The notes below the pieces were generated by a model that made no database searches, had not been told where the DNA came from, and saw nothing but the letters and a program-made list of their open reading frames with translations. The position numbers were made by a program, and so were the translations under genes. Shown here piece by piece: positions 25,804 through 38,541 of a stretch of DNA of 64,000 nucleotides. Position 1 is the stretch's first letter. Each line of letters starts with the position of its first letter. The stretch is from Tetrapyrgos nigripes (Eukaryota > Basidiomycota > Agaricomycetes > Agaricales > Campanellaceae): NCBI GenBank assembly GCA_013368315.1, contig JAACJM010000003.1, forward strand, positions 124,001 through 188,000, written 5' to 3'.

Positions 25804-25942
25804 AGAAGTGAAGGGTGTTTCCAGGTAGCCTTGAAATGGGCTCTAAGTCGTAGTACCACTATGTATACCACATGAAGTTTTCTTTCAATTTACGAATGCC
25901 ACGACGGCAAATGCCGACGCTTTCTTGAATGAGCACCAAATT

Positions 25943-28900
25943 ATGAGCACATCGAGAGCCGAGTCTCAACAGCCCCCATATGGTCGCAAGAGGTCCAATA
26001 CATCTCAATCCATCCTTCGTCCACTACCAATCCCTGCCGCGGCCCCTCTGTTGGTCGGAGATAGCAAAGTACTCAACATTTGGGTGCACGATGTGAAGGA
26101 TTCCGAGTCGTCCACTGTCAAGTTCAATCATTCTTGGTGGCCTGGTGTTGCAGAGGGTGACATGTTGAGTGTATCTGCGGGGCCTGAACATGATGCGTTC
26201 CTTTTTATGGTGTCCAAAGACGATGGAGGTCTGAAACAGCAACTACAAGTGCGTCCTCTGTTTTCTTCGTGTTATAAAGTATTGAATCGCTGATTTAGAT
26301 TTCAGTTCCGAAGAACATTGCTGGGGCTTTTGGACTGAGGAACAACAGTGAAGTTACTTTGACGAAGGTAAATAACATTCGTTGTTGTTCAATTTCTACT
26401 TGAGCGCTGCTTTCACAGGTTGACAAGGCAAAGTATTCTGCAACTTATGTGGAACTCACTTTCCAAGATCAGTACCTTGGACGCAATGATATGTGGCGCC
26501 TCAATAAACATCTGGTCGACCAATGCGTATACACAGACCAGGAAGTCTCATTCATAGGTAGCATTGCCGCCAATATCAAAAACATATATGTTGGAGGGCA
26601 AAAGGTGCAAATTCTCGAGTTGTCTCCTGAAATTATGGCTCACTATTGATCAGGTATGCGCCGCCTGTATGACTTCAAGAACAAAAGTCGTGTATCGGTC
26701 TCTTTCCGCCAAAGTGACGATATTCATTCAAGTTTGCCGAGAATTATGGCAATTCGCTGGTGACGGGGAACGCTTCAATGAGAAGGTGGTTCACTCGTTT
26801 CTGCCGGCGTTGTTTTCGAGGTGGAGAGAGGCAGGAACCAATCATACCGTCACCATCTGTCTCATTTCGCGGGTCTTCTACGACGAGTCCGAGCTCGAGT
26901 ACGCAGCTGGGCCTCTCCGGCGTGACGAAGATGGGAAGTGGTACAAGGACTTTTACAAAGTCATCACAGACCTCGAAGTCATCCATGAATGGAAGCCGAC
27001 CCTTGTCAGTCTCAAGAACTCTTTTTGGGATTTTCAACGAGACATTCTCCTCACACACCATTATCATCGCGCCTCTATGGACTCCGGGATAGGAAGGACG
27101 GAGCCCGTTCGTTTAGTTGGGACTCTTTCATATGCTCATGACGGTCCAATTTTGGAAGCGCTGAATCTTAACCTGTATCCGACGGAAACACATTACATTG
27201 ATCGTTCACTGGTGCTCACCGGTGCATCCACCATCCTGATCACTCCTGGTACCGGTTATTTCCGCGTCTCTAAGCAACTACTTCGACTCACCACCAACCG
27301 AATGTTGGACCAAGGGTTTGATTTGGAAATGGTTTCGCTAGCAAAGGCACCTTTGCATTCAAGCCCAATATTCAGTTTCAAAGGCTATGAACCTAAAGTT
27401 CGGATAGACACAGCCAATCTGTATGGCTCTCGCATCATGGACCCTCTATGGGGAGCAGACGACGAGCAAAGTAACGGTACCAAGACCACGTTTTGGTGGG
27501 AGCCATTTTGGGTGTCGATGTCTTTCTGGGACGAGCAAGTTGATTTGCCTTTTCGTCAGGACAGGTAAGTTCTGATCTTCTGCCTTGGTCAATCTTCCGA
27601 TTAAAATCTTGCTCTTGAAGGTTTATCGCTCACGCGAAAATGCATGAAATACAAATGCTTGGGTTACTGGAGCACGATGTACTTGCTACGATAGAAGTTC
27701 CCTTCTTACCAGATAGCCCCATCCTGTCCGGCGCGCGAGCGGATTTGTTCAAGGCGGCAGCGAAGAAATTTGATTTCGACATTTTTGCACTCAAGGTTGA
27801 ATCCACGCGACTCTCTCTCAGTGCACCGAATGAAGCAAGAACTGGACCCGAATCATTACAGCGGTCGGCTTCAGAGAGAAGAGCGGCTAACCGCACTTCT
27901 TTGATGTCCTCGAACATCGCTCCTATAGAAGAGGCTCCCACTCAAATAATCCATGACCTACCTGCCGACAGTGGTAGTGACTTACCATCATTGACCACTG
28001 GTAATTTGAGCTCTTCTCCTTCCCAGTCCTCCATTCGCTCTTTGCGTTCTATCCACTCCGCCAATTCCATGACTCTTGTTGGGTCAGGTTCCAGCACACC
28101 TCGCAATTCAATTGCATCGAGATTGACCCCCTCATGGTTGTTCAAGCCTTTCAGAAGTGGGCCCATCGAGCCACAGACCACAACTGTGTCTGCCTCCGCT
28201 TCGTCCTCTGGCCAGGGTGCCCCAGCTGCCTCTACTTCACTTTCTGCAGCTGGACCGTCCACTTTATCAGGTCATGGAGCTGCACGATCTGCAGCACCTA
28301 TGGCAATCAAGAAAAAAAGTCGTTTTGATGAAGACCCTTTACATCCAGGGAGAGCTGCTATACTGCGCAAGTCGCCGCTAAATACTCCTCCTAAAGAAGA
28401 TCAGCTTTTTGGCAGACGAAGAAGTACCATGAACTCTGCTTTGGGAACCTTATCGTCCTCGTCTCCTACGACTCGCACAAATCCTTCAGTTCCACAAATT
28501 ACCCCATCTCATCATCAGGCGTCATTGGCGGCACGATGGCAGCATTCATACCCTGTCCCTATTTACAAACATGAAATAAAGTGGGTGTCAATGGTTACAC
28601 CTTGTTGCCTGCCATTGACTGTGGAGTACTTCCCAACAACTTCGGAGCTGGAGAACTCATACGACGTGTTTTCATACGACTTTGTAGTGGACCCTAGAGA
28701 GATGCGATCTTTCTTAGTGAAACCGCCACCACCCACAGGAAGTGCAGAGGAACGCCGTAGGGCTTGGGCACTTGTTGTCATGAGGGGCATGGCAGCAGTC
28801 AGACTTGCACAAGGATTCCAGTTCGTCGTTCAGAAGGAGAACCAAGAAGAATCAAAAGAAAGGTCCATCGTCAGGAGGTCACAGTCATTCCTTACCATCG

Positions 28901-30886
28901 ATGAGGATATGTCACCCAGACCCAAAGGTGCAGCAGAGGTGCTACAGTCTACCCACGATCCAGTCTATCTCAGCATGAGCAATGAAATACATCGTATTTC
29001 GTATACTGGGGAAGCCATACAAGTCCGTCGTTATGTACGGCGTATGCCTCCTATTCAGCCCTTTGAATATCAATGCCTCATATGGCCGAAGTTGGGCGTT
29101 GGCTACACTGAGCACAAGACAAAGTTCACAGCTCATGGTCTCGAAAACTATGGGTGGAACAGGTTTGTACTGCTTTCTTTATCATCTACCAAGATGTTGA
29201 AAATGTTGTGACAGATTGGACATGACAGTAGCTGGCTATGAACATCAATTTAATGAATCGCTGCGGTACTGGAGGACCCGTTTCATTGTGATCCCAACCA
29301 TGGAACTTCCAACGATCAATGTTGGACCATCTGGTGAAAAACTCAACCCAGAAGAAGCTCGCATACTTGGTATCGAAAAGCTATCAGAACAATTCACCAA
29401 ACTCAAATGGCAACCACCAGATGAACGGGATAAAGGCATAGCAGCTGTTCCGACCCGCTTTCTTCCGACAACGCTCAGTCCGGCTGCATCTGTACTAGAC
29501 GAACATTTAATGGCCCAATTGGATTTAATTCATGCCGCTGGCCCGTTGCGTAAAAAGGTGAAGAGCGAAAGAGAGATTGGGGAAATGACGTTAGCCGCCA
29601 TTGCCAAAGCCATGCGAGAAGAGGATGGCGTTCCAATTAAACACAACCAGTGGCATCGTGCCCAATACCCGGATTCATTCAGTGGTTATGATTTTGTCTC
29701 GTGGTTAGTTCGTGAATTTCGTGATGTCAACTCAAGAGTGCAGGGTCAAGAGTGGGGGGTCAGGCTTATGGAGAAGGGTCTTTTCGAGCACGTCCGTGGA
29801 CATCACAATTTCTTGGATGGGTGAGTGGAACACTTCAGTGCATTCACTTTACTAAATCACAAGCTAGGCATTATTTCTACCGGCTGAAACCAGAATTCGC
29901 TATACCGTCTACTCCAAGACTATGGTTCAATAGGAGCCGTAACGGTAACATCGAGGACTCTAACTCGCGCTCCGGCTATTACCCGTCTAGCGTTTCGATT
30001 CTCAAAAACGTTAGCCCCCGTAGGAATAAGAAACGACTCATTTTGAGTCAGAGCATGGTCATTGACATTGACCTAAACAAGGTATGTCTGAGATTGTTGA
30101 TTTTAGTCAGGCTTTTTTAAAGCTGAGTAACGTCTTCAGCGTAGCGATCAAGCCGAGTCGGTTGTCCTTCACCACGATCTCATTCATAATCCAGCGACTG
30201 TATTCCATTTTGAATTGCAGTGGCTTGGTACGACGGCCCGTTACATCGATGACCAACTTCGTCAATGGAATAAGGCTATTGAAAAGTATGGGCTGAAGCT
30301 CGTAGAAGCTTATGTCGCTCAAATAGGTGACATTGCCGAGCGAAATGCTTTTCAGTCCTGTTTTCCTATACGCCTGGCTATGGCACCGCCTATAGTACCA
30401 GATCTTCAAGATCGTGTTCCGGAGGGTACGCAGACAAATCGATATTTCGAGTAAGCTTGCCACTCTTGCCAGTTCATAAAACATGATTTCAACATTGTCT
30501 TTGATAGATACGCACTATTGAGGCGCTTTGGATTCATTATCGACGTGGAAGCCGCCGATTTGTACCCAGAACAAGTCGACGTCATTTATTCGTACAGGCG
30601 GTCGCCCTACAAGTACTCTCAGTTTGTACACTGCACTGGTGTCACTTTCGTTCAAGTGCTAGGAGGTCGAGCCGGCTTCCTTTTCTTGACGAACCGACTC
30701 ATGGGCCCGGGAAGGTTGGGCACGACACTGAAAAGCAAAGAGCAGAGGCCAGCTGCTGAAGCTGAGAAAATCAGAGTTGCGATGGACCAATTCTGTTCTG
30801 ATCCGGACGCGTTGAACAGGTTTTACGATGAAGAATTGGGTTTGCTTGGACATGCAGTGGAAGAGCCGCCGCCCTTGAGCATTTAG
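25943..30886 (+). CDS. IML1: IML1/DEPDC5, GATOR1 (SEACIT) subunit
   Basis: Large subunit of the GTPase-activating complex that switches off TORC1 at the vacuole when amino acids are short. It starts at the in-frame ATG 25943 (MSTSRAESQQPPYGRKRSNT). The N-terminal IML1 domain has VLNIWVHDVKD, DMLSVS, and the von Willebrand-like block LWQFAGDGERFNEKVVHSFLPALFSRWREAGTNHTVTICLISR. A Ser-rich disordered stretch (about 27900-28500) follows. The DEP domain lies near 29620-29890 (GYDFVSWLVREF...GLFEHVRGHHNFLDGHYFYRL). The C-terminal domain has YRRSPYKYSQFVHCTGVTFVQV. It ends ...PPPLSI at 30886. About 1,480-1,500 residues with about ten introns, a normal size. NPR2, its partner, is 4 kb downstream on the other strand. 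Confidence 0.93.
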
Positions 30887-31074
30887 TGAAGCTGGGGATT
30901 TTTTAGACATGTCGCATAATGTATTGGTAACGTACATTGTTCGGCCAAATCCAGAAGCTTAAGAAAAATGGACAAAGCTATAAAAGTACATAAAGGCAAG
31001 GAAAATAATTCATTAAGTTACACATAGCGAGTGAATGGTCCCAAAGAAACAAGAGATAGCACAATTATCCAACC

Positions 31075-32961
31075 TTAACTTCCCGAAGTCTTCGCTCGTT
31101 TGACTGGTTGTGACTTGGGTTTCGCCGGGACTGCTGCACTAGACGATCGAGGTGCTGGTGCACCGTTAGGAGCTTCTACTTGATCATCATCGTCTGTCTT
31201 CCGAGCTTGGGTGAAAAACAATTTGGCATCACGAGTACCGACATTTTCTATATAATACTGATTGCCTAGAGACGATGTTGGAAGCGGTCATTGGATAGGC
31301 TAGAAACAGGGACAAACCTCGAGGAACCATGAACATCGCACCAGTACAGAGCAGCAAACTACTCTCGTGGACTCTCAGGTTGATTGCTCCCTCGATTAGG
31401 TAGAAGATCTGTAAAAAGTGTCTGAGTGGTTTGTGGGCAGAGCACAGATGACTGCGACGTACATATGTGTTATCTTTCGTTGACTTGCTAGGTTTCTTGC
31501 CCTCCACAGGAATAACAAGCTGGCCGGCAGCTATGAATTGGTCATCTCCAAAAATCTTTTGGAATAGCCATTCATTATTAGCTGCAGGCTGCGGATGGAC
31601 CGACTTTGCAATGCAAGTGATACCTGTGAAAAACAAGTGAGCAGCATATCGGGGTCGAAGATATAAAACTCACGCTTTTCAATCTCTGTCTTCAATTTCC
31701 AGTCAATCACAAGACTTCTTTCCGGAGTCTCATCATCCCAGCCTTCCTCCGGGTTCGCTGGAGCCGTTTTCGCGACTGAGCCATCACGCGGTTGAGCCGT
31801 CTTGCTTCTGCCACGCTTGCGTTTTCCTAAAGGTTCTTTGGGCTCTTCCGGTATTCGAATGATTTCTTTTATATGCGGAACAAGGATGTGACCACTATTG
31901 GGACGGCCATACACAACTCTTTCGTTTCGCCAGTATTCGAGAGGTTTATAAACTTTGCGCGAGCTTCGACGCGTCCCAGGTACCGCTGATAGATTTAAAA
32001 AGTCAGTTCTGAAGACAAGAACAAACAGCGAGAGTTGGCACCTTCACGATTTTCCTTCTTCGTTGCGCTCTTCGTTCTTGTCTGGACTTCTTTGCCCTTC
32101 TTAGGAGACTTAGGTTTCTTTGCCGGAGGAGCCTCTTCTTCCTCTTCCGACCCTCCTTCATCCAGCCCACCAAAGTCATCTGGCTCTGCCATCTGGGCGT
32201 CAGAATTTGCCGGTGACGGAGACCGACGCGAATTCTGCTTCTGCTTTTCTGCTCTGGAAGATCTCGGCGGTGAGGACATTTCAGATGCAGGTCCGCCTTC
32301 ATCATCCATGCCATCTTGGTCCAGCTCGGTAAAGCTACGGTGCTGAGGAGACGATCCCGATGGTGAGTCGAAATCATCGACGTTGTGATTGGCACCCAAG
32401 TCATCTTCCTCGGGTTCGTCGGGTGGAAATGCTCGTGAAAGGCGTGAGGGGCCCGCACTATGTCCGTTGAAGATCCTTCCATTGTGAGCAGAGCGAAGAT
32501 TGGGTGAAGGAAGTTCGTCAAAATCGTTAGTTGATGGACGAAAAGAACGTGATGAACCAACGCGAGACGAGGCAGGAGAAATAGGTTGCCTAGAGTTGGA
32601 TATGTAGTCAATAGGACCTGTATGATAGTCAGCATAATTGTGAAGTAGGAAAGCTAATAAACGCACTGTCAATAACCATGGACATCTCACCCTGGTCATC
32701 GTCCTCCTCCTCTGGATCGAGTTCATCTGGTGCCAATGACCCCCTCTTCTTGTTCTTAACGTGATAAGGCGTCATATTGTCTACCTGGCCTATGACGTTC
32801 TCGAAAGGTTCGAAGCCATCAGAACCGGGGTCGACGCCTTGGATCTTGACGCCAGTCTTCCTGCCGACATCGCGGTTGTCGCCACGATAAGGAATGTGAG
32901 CTTTTGGAGGACCGCGTCTGAGATTGCCGATGCTACTCTTGCGAGGCGCTTCAGTGGGCAT
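31075..32961 (-). CDS. MIF2: Inner kinetochore protein CENP-C/MIF2
   Basis: Binds CENP-A nucleosomes and anchors the kinetochore. The start at 32961 opens MPTEAPRKSSIGNLRRGPPK, then AHIPYRGDNRDVGRKTG, a conserved N-terminal region. A long acidic, Ser- and Lys-rich middle follows. The CENP-C motif is encoded near 31985-31900: RRSSRKVYKPLEYWRNERVV. The C-terminus is a cupin dimerisation domain (FYLIEGAINLRVHESSLLLCTGAMFMVPRG) followed by a basic Ser/Pro tail ending KRAKTSGS at 31075. All three expected blocks are present and in order. Finding this gene says nothing about where the centromere lies. Confidence 0.93.
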
Positions 32962-33038
32962 GAGATGGTGAGAGAACAGCACAAGACACCGAAATTTGGT
33001 AAACAACGCGTCGCGACCCGAGTCACGTTTTTTCCACA
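32962..33038. promoter_or_regulatory. 77-nt divergent spacer, MIF2 / MTU1
   Basis: Start codons of a kinetochore gene and a mitochondrial tRNA-modification gene lie 77 nt apart on opposite strands. The spacer has no TATA box; the MTU1 side has a short T-run (TTTTTTCC) before the ATG. Confidence 0.55.
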
Positions 33039-34796
33039 ATGTCTGTCCGTCTGCTTTCAAGGCTGTCTTTTCGTCGTCTGTCAAGAACATACTCGTCTGC
33101 ATCTCTTCACCATGAACCAAAGTCTGGAGACAAAGGTTTCTCAAACTCTTCTTTAAACTTTGCATCATCTGAATTTTTTCTAGTTGTCATTGGGATGTCT
33201 GGTGGTGTAGACTCTTCAGTCGCTGCCAGATTGCTTGCCGACCAAGTCCGTGGCTTTTTCTTCGATCCATCTCTTCATTCTTAAATGTGTTCAGGACTAT
33301 GACTTGTCTGCTGTATTCATGCGCAACTGGGACACTCGAGACGAGTCTGGGACCGATGTAGGATGTGAATGGGAAAAAGACTGGCAAGATGTACAGCGTG
33401 TTTGCAAATCCCTAGGTATTCCCTGCCAAATGGTGAGTCTCTTATACCTTCACTTTTCTTCTACTCATGCCTTCAGATTGATCTTTCTCGGGAATATTGG
33501 AATAGGATTTTTGCACCAGCATTGCGTATGTGGGAGTTCGGTCAAACCCCCAATCCTGATGTATGGTGTAACAGGTATGTTATAACAATATCTCACTGTC
33601 GCCGTGCTAATCAGTTTGTAGAGAAATAAAATTTGGTGCATTGTTAGAACGTCTCCCAATAGATTCCAATACAGGACAAAAGTCGTGGTTTGCTACAGGT
33701 GTGCCTTGACCTTTTTATTATTTTCCCCAGCTCATACTCCGTAGGTCATTATGCTAAAAAGTGCTGGTCCGATGGCCCGAATAGTAGACCAAAACTTCTT
33801 TCTGCAAAAGACGAGTTCAAAGACCAATCTTTCTATTTATCCTCAATATCGGAAGAGGGACTCGCTCGTGCTCTGTTTCCTTTAGGCTCTCTCACCAAGA
33901 TGGAAGTTCGCGAACTCGCCCGACAACATAATCTAGAAACCGCCGAACGTCCAGAAAGTATGGGATTGTGCTTTGTAGGGGAAAGAGGCAAATTCAACAA
34001 CTTCCTTTGTGCGCTGACTTTCTGTCTGTTGACCCCAGAATCTGACATTGTCTTTCAAAAGCTTCCTATCTTACTCCAAATCCAGGAGAAATCTTCGATT
34101 TGGCGACCGGGAAGAAAGTTGGTGATCATAAGGGTCTTTGGGCATACACAGTAGGACAAAAAGCCAAGATACCTGGCATGCTTCAAAAGATGTTTGTTGC
34201 ACACAAAGATCTAGAGACGAACGATTTGTGGGTGGTACCTGGCAAGTCAGTATTCCTTTCTTTCCTCCATGGACGCGGTGGTTGATAGTACTATGGCAGG
34301 TATCACGAGGCTCTGTTCAAGGATGTCATTCATTTCAAAGACTGGGCTTGGATATGGAGAGACTCCCCTCCCGAAGATGTCTTCACAGAATCAGGACTCC
34401 GCGCCTCCGTCAGGATTCGTCATCGTGCTCGGAGTACACCCTGCACAGTCAAACAGTGCGCGATACCGCTCTCCTTCTACCGATGTAATAATTGAAGCAA
34501 TCCTTTTCTCTAGATCTCCTGACGGCACCGTGACCATCACTACCGATGATCCTGAGAAGGGTGTTTCGCCAGGACAAGTCGCCGCAATATGGATAGATGA
34601 TTGGTGTTTAGGTTGTGGAACTATCCACTCTTCTCAGCAGACAAATTCACTCAGTAGTCTCAGTTCCGAGGCTCTGGAAGAATCACAACAGTTGCAAGAA
34701 GAATTTATCTTACGGCAACAGCAGGCGGCTGAAAGGGCAGCAGCGTCAAGCAGGGCAGCTATTAAGAAGAACAGGTGGCCCAAGACCAGGCCATAA
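33039..34796 (+). CDS. SLM3: Mitochondrial tRNA 2-thiouridylase (MTU1/SLM3, MnmA family)
   Basis: Adds sulfur to the wobble uridine of mitochondrial tRNA-Lys, -Glu and -Gln. The N-terminus MSVRLLSRLSFRRLSRTYSS looks like a mitochondrial presequence. The PP-loop is GMSGGVDSSVAARLL. Both catalytic Cys are present, in TPNPDVWCNREIKFG and ESMGLCFVGERGKF. Other motifs: ATGHYAK, DQSFYLS, and LWAYTVGQKAKIPG. After DSPPEDVFTESGLRASVRIRHR, an intron ending TTTCTCTAG joins TVKQ to SPDGTVTITTDDPEKGVSPGQVAAIW, the usual end of the barrel domain. A Gln/Ser/Arg-rich tail continues to the stop at 34796. About eight introns. Confidence 0.93.
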
Positions 34797-34868
34797 TATC
34801 TTGCACGCATTGTACATCGGAATCCTATATATCATCTTACAGTACTCCATTGTAATTCCACACTACTC

Positions 34869-37037
34869 TCAACTATAAATGATCGATATCCTTCCAAAAT
34901 CCCCTGGTTCTTTTCCTCCGCCAATTTGGGTCAACCACTCCTCCAGCAAGGGCCATCCAGCCTCAAAGCGCACAGCTAGCTCATCAGTGTGATGCTCCCC
35001 ATCCAAGAGCTTGACCAACTCTGGTGGATACATAACTGATAGACCAGGTCCTGAATCACTCTTGCCCAATACTCCATTCAAGGTGCGAACAACAGGTGCT
35101 GAGGGAGACCTTGACATACGCGGTCTTGGTGCAGTCAAAGCTGCATTCGGAGGTCCGTTCACGTTTGCATATGTTGTAGTGAGTGATGACCTTCTCGACG
35201 TTATCCCACCAAGTCTCGGATTCTGTGGGTATGAAGGGCTTGAATCGTCCTGGGGAGTACTCGATGTCGTCGTGATACCTGGTATTCCAGTCAACAATGG
35301 GGAATGTTCTGATGGATACTGAAGCCAAGATGTACGAGGACTAGCAAGAGGTCCTCGGTTTACATTTTGATCACGATTACGAAGTTGTTCCAGTATTCGT
35401 TCTGCAGCACTGGAACGGCGAGTACGATGGTGCGCTTGTACTTGTGCTAATGGAGGTGAGAATGACATCTCTCTGGGTTCTACACCACTAACAGCCGCTT
35501 CGCGCGGGGTGGTAGGTGCACTCGTAGCTTGGTCAGAGTTGAGAGCTGGAGCTGCCATGGATTGAGGTGTACGGCCTCGGAAAAATTGCTGTGTTTGAGA
35601 ATGACTATCCATGGCAGACGTTTCTATCGGTGCTCCTGCAAATGATCTGCCACGTTTACGGACGAAAAGGTCATCCCCTGCCAGTGATGCATCTGGACCT
35701 GGTGGTGCTTCAAGTGAAGACGCTGCGGGTTTCGTAGACTCTACTAACACGGGCCAGCGGTGCACTCGACGTAGAAAGCCTTTAATGACACCGAAACTGG
35801 TAAATCGTCGCACATCGATACCCACTCCGTTGACGTTGTGTTCCTCCATCCATTCAAGGACTGTTTTGCCGGGTCGTAGACGAGAGTAAAGATGGAGAAG
35901 TTCTGGCCAATCAGGGGCAGCATTCCCTAACCAGCTCAGTTGGACTACTGTGAAAACTGGGCAAGAGATTTGCTCACCAGGCTTGGTGCAATAAAGACCG
36001 CACTCCTCCTTGACGTGGGCCTCATCTGCCAACCACTGAATGCTTTTTTGCAGGGTGTACATGTTTGAGTACTGAAAGATGTCAATGGTCATGATGACTT
36101 GATAGTATCTAGGCAGGACATGAGCGAGTATACCAGAAGAAACTGGGGACTTACAATAAGTGGGAGATGGCCTGTCGGGTCAGCTCGATATCGCACTCGG
36201 CAAGGTGTGCAATCCGACTGACATGGTTGACGCCGTCAATGAAGCGGCACACCTGGAAGAGGTGTTAGCCTCTACAACATGAGATGAACAAGAATGATAT
36301 AACTTTGGCCATGGTCAGATCCCAGTTGTCTTCGATTCGCCTGGTAAGATTGATTAGAGCCACAGGTACCATCCAGTCTTTGACTGCCTGGGGATTGGGG
36401 TAGAATGGAAATATCTTCAATTCGATGGTATTAAAGTGGTCGATAGGAATCGAAGTTTCAGAGTACGAATTCAAGTCTTCGTACAGCTGTTCGATTATTG
36501 CATGCATTTTCGCTGGACTTGCAGAAGAAAGGAACTCTGATTCGGCCTGATTCAGAATTGTGAGGCGACCAAAGCGGAATCTAGGCAGGAACAACAGACC
36601 TCGCAGGAGGAAAGCACTCGACTAACTTTGCGAACGATGGGTTCATAGCAGCTCAAATCGGCGCTTCTTTCAAAAACGAAACATAGGTTGTACCGGAAAA
36701 AGTTGCGCTGATATTTCTTGCCTGGTATCTGTGACGGAAGCCCGATGATACGGTGTTTTTTGGTAGTGCACGTCACTAGTCGACCACAGAGCGCCGGAGG
36801 AGGTATGACATATTTTGAAATCTCCTCAAAGTGAAAGAGGATAGAGGCAGACTTGATTTTGTGAGGTGAAGAAAGGACTGGGAGTGTTTCCACACCTGGT
36901 GTTGGGGGCAGTGATGCTGAAGGGAGAGATTGAGGGACAGCAATGAGGTCCTCTGGGACTTGAGCAATGATTTTTGGACCAGTGACGACGTCAAAGCCAA
37001 CGTAGAAAACTGACGATATGCGAGGCAAGAAGGACAT
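34869..37037 (-). CDS. NPR2: NPR2/NPRL2, GATOR1 (SEACIT) subunit
   Basis: Longin-fold subunit of GATOR1, bearing the catalytic Arg finger for the Rag GTPase in human NPRL2. The start at 37037 (MSFLPRISSVFYVGFDVVTGPKII) matches the family's usual opening. Next come FHFEEISKYVIPPPALCGRL, KKYQRNFFRYNLCFVFERSADLSCYEPIVRK, and YSETSIPIDHFNTIELKIFP. The C-terminal exon (36092-34869) has HVKEECGLYC...VLEWMEEHNVNGVGIDVRRFTSFGVIKGFLRRVHRWPVLVES. A Ser/Pro-rich insert of roughly 200 residues then precedes the last winged-helix part. The frame stays open upstream to an ATG at 37187, antisense to OGG1, but that 50-residue extension lacks family resemblance and was not used. Confidence 0.93.
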
Positions 37038-37061
37038 TGTAATTGTAGTAGAGGTCACACC
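37038..37061. promoter_or_regulatory. 24-nt spacer between divergent NPR2 and OGG1 start codons
   Basis: The NPR2 ATG ends at 37037 (minus) and the OGG1 ATG begins at 37062 (plus). With 24 nt between them, each 5' UTR must overlap the other gene's UTR or first exon. No room exists for two separate core promoters in the spacer. Confidence 0.6.
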
Positions 37062-38424
37062 ATGACCATCACGTTCCACGCTCTGCCCCTTCCCATCGTC
37101 CAGCTTTCTCTCGACGCCGTTCTCAGATGCGGCCAGTCTTTTCGGTGGTCCATATTTCCTCTTGCTCCTCCAGCCGACGCGTCTCATGAATATCGTCTCG
37201 GTCTTCGCGACCGCGTAGTGTGTCTCCGCCAGTCACCCACTCACCTTTATTATCGCTCGGTCTATCCGGACCCTCAGCCTTCGGAGACGCAATCAAGGCT
37301 ACTTGATGCCGAGACCCTCCTCTGGCTCAAGGACTACTTTCAACTAGATGTGGACTTGGCTGGCCTGTATCTTGAATGGGGCAATCGTGACAAGGTCTTT
37401 CTTGGGCTCAAGGAGCGTTTCTCAGGCATAAGAATGCTCAGACAGGATCCTTGGGAGAATCTCATTTCGTCAGTGGCATCATCCTGAGGCTTGGACAGTG
37501 CATTCATATCTCTTTAGGTTCATATGCAGTTCGAATAACAACATCTCCCGCATAACTAAAATGGTCAACAGTCTCTGCACACATTATTCCCCGCCTCTCC
37601 TTCACCTAGCCGATCCTTCTTGTCCCAAAACTCGTGTTGCATATCATGCCTTTCCTTCACCTTCTGATCTCGCTCAACCTGAAGTCAGTTCAAAACTTCG
37701 TTCGCTTGGTTTTGGATACCGTGCAGACTTCATTCAGAAAACTGCACAAATGCTCGTTGAATCTCATGGCACTGCGGCAGAGAAATGGCTCATGGATCTA
37801 CGAAATGAACCAACGGAGAAAGCACGGGAGGAGCTTCTCAAATTCATGGGTGTTGGTCGCAAAGTTGCTGACTGTGTTCTTTTGATGAGTTTGGACAAGG
37901 TACAGATCCAAAATCATCTCCCGAGTTATCTTTAACCTTACTTCCATCCCAGAAAGAGGTTATACCTGTTGATACCCACGTACACCAGATCGCTATAAAG
38001 CACTATGGTCTTAAGGGCTCTGTTAATGGGAAGAAAACTGCGATGACCCCTAAATTGTATGATGAAGTTAATACTAAGCTTGTTGGTGTATGGGGAAATT
38101 ACGCTGGATGGGCGCACTCGGTGAGTCGACGCTCTCTTTTGTTTTCGAGGGGTCTGCCTTAATCTGTGTCTCAAGGTTCTATTTACCTCGGATCTCAAGT
38201 CATTCTCTTCCTTTGGCCTGCCAACCCCTTCTCCTACTCCAACTTCTTCTCCCACAAAAACGCCTCGTAAAAGAAGCCAAAAAGATCTGGAAGATATTGA
38301 ATCTGTTCTGCATACCCCTCCTCATACCCGTGAACATCTAACGCCAAATAATTCTAGAATCATTCCAGCAGAGATAGACACAGGCTCCCTCGTCGATAGA
38401 GTCAAGAGGCGACGTCGTGGGTGA
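37062..38424 (+). CDS. OGG1: 8-oxoguanine DNA glycosylase/AP lyase
   Basis: Removes 8-oxoguanine paired with C in base-excision repair. It opens MTITFHALPLPIVQLSLDAVLRCGQSFRW, the family start. Then ISFICSSNNNISRITKMVNSL across an intron, GFGYRADFIQKTAQML, and the helix-hairpin-helix LLKFMGVGRKVADCVLLMSLDKK with the nucleophile Lys in GVGRKVADC. The catalytic Asp is in VIPVDTHVHQIA, after another intron. The last exons give VWGNYAGWAHSVLFTSDLKSF and a basic tail with Ser/Thr-Pro sites ending RVKRRRRG, a plausible nuclear signal. About 400 residues. Confidence 0.95.
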
Positions 38425-38541
38425 TCTGCGACGCATTTGTGCTCATGATCCTTGTACTGTGCCACACACGATTCTAATTTCTTGGGACTGTTTGTCTGAA
38501 AGGAGTAATACACATTTCATTGATCCTTCCTAGCGTTGTAC

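Noticed and set aside
31075..32961. CENP-C gene as a sign of a centromere nearby
   Set aside because: The gene encodes a kinetochore protein; its location carries no information on centromere position, and the region is gene-dense.
37038..37187. N-terminal extension of NPR2 from an ATG at 37187
   Set aside because: The 50 extra residues are antisense to OGG1 exon 1 and precede the usual NPR2 opening; they are most likely a by-product of the OGG1 reading frame.
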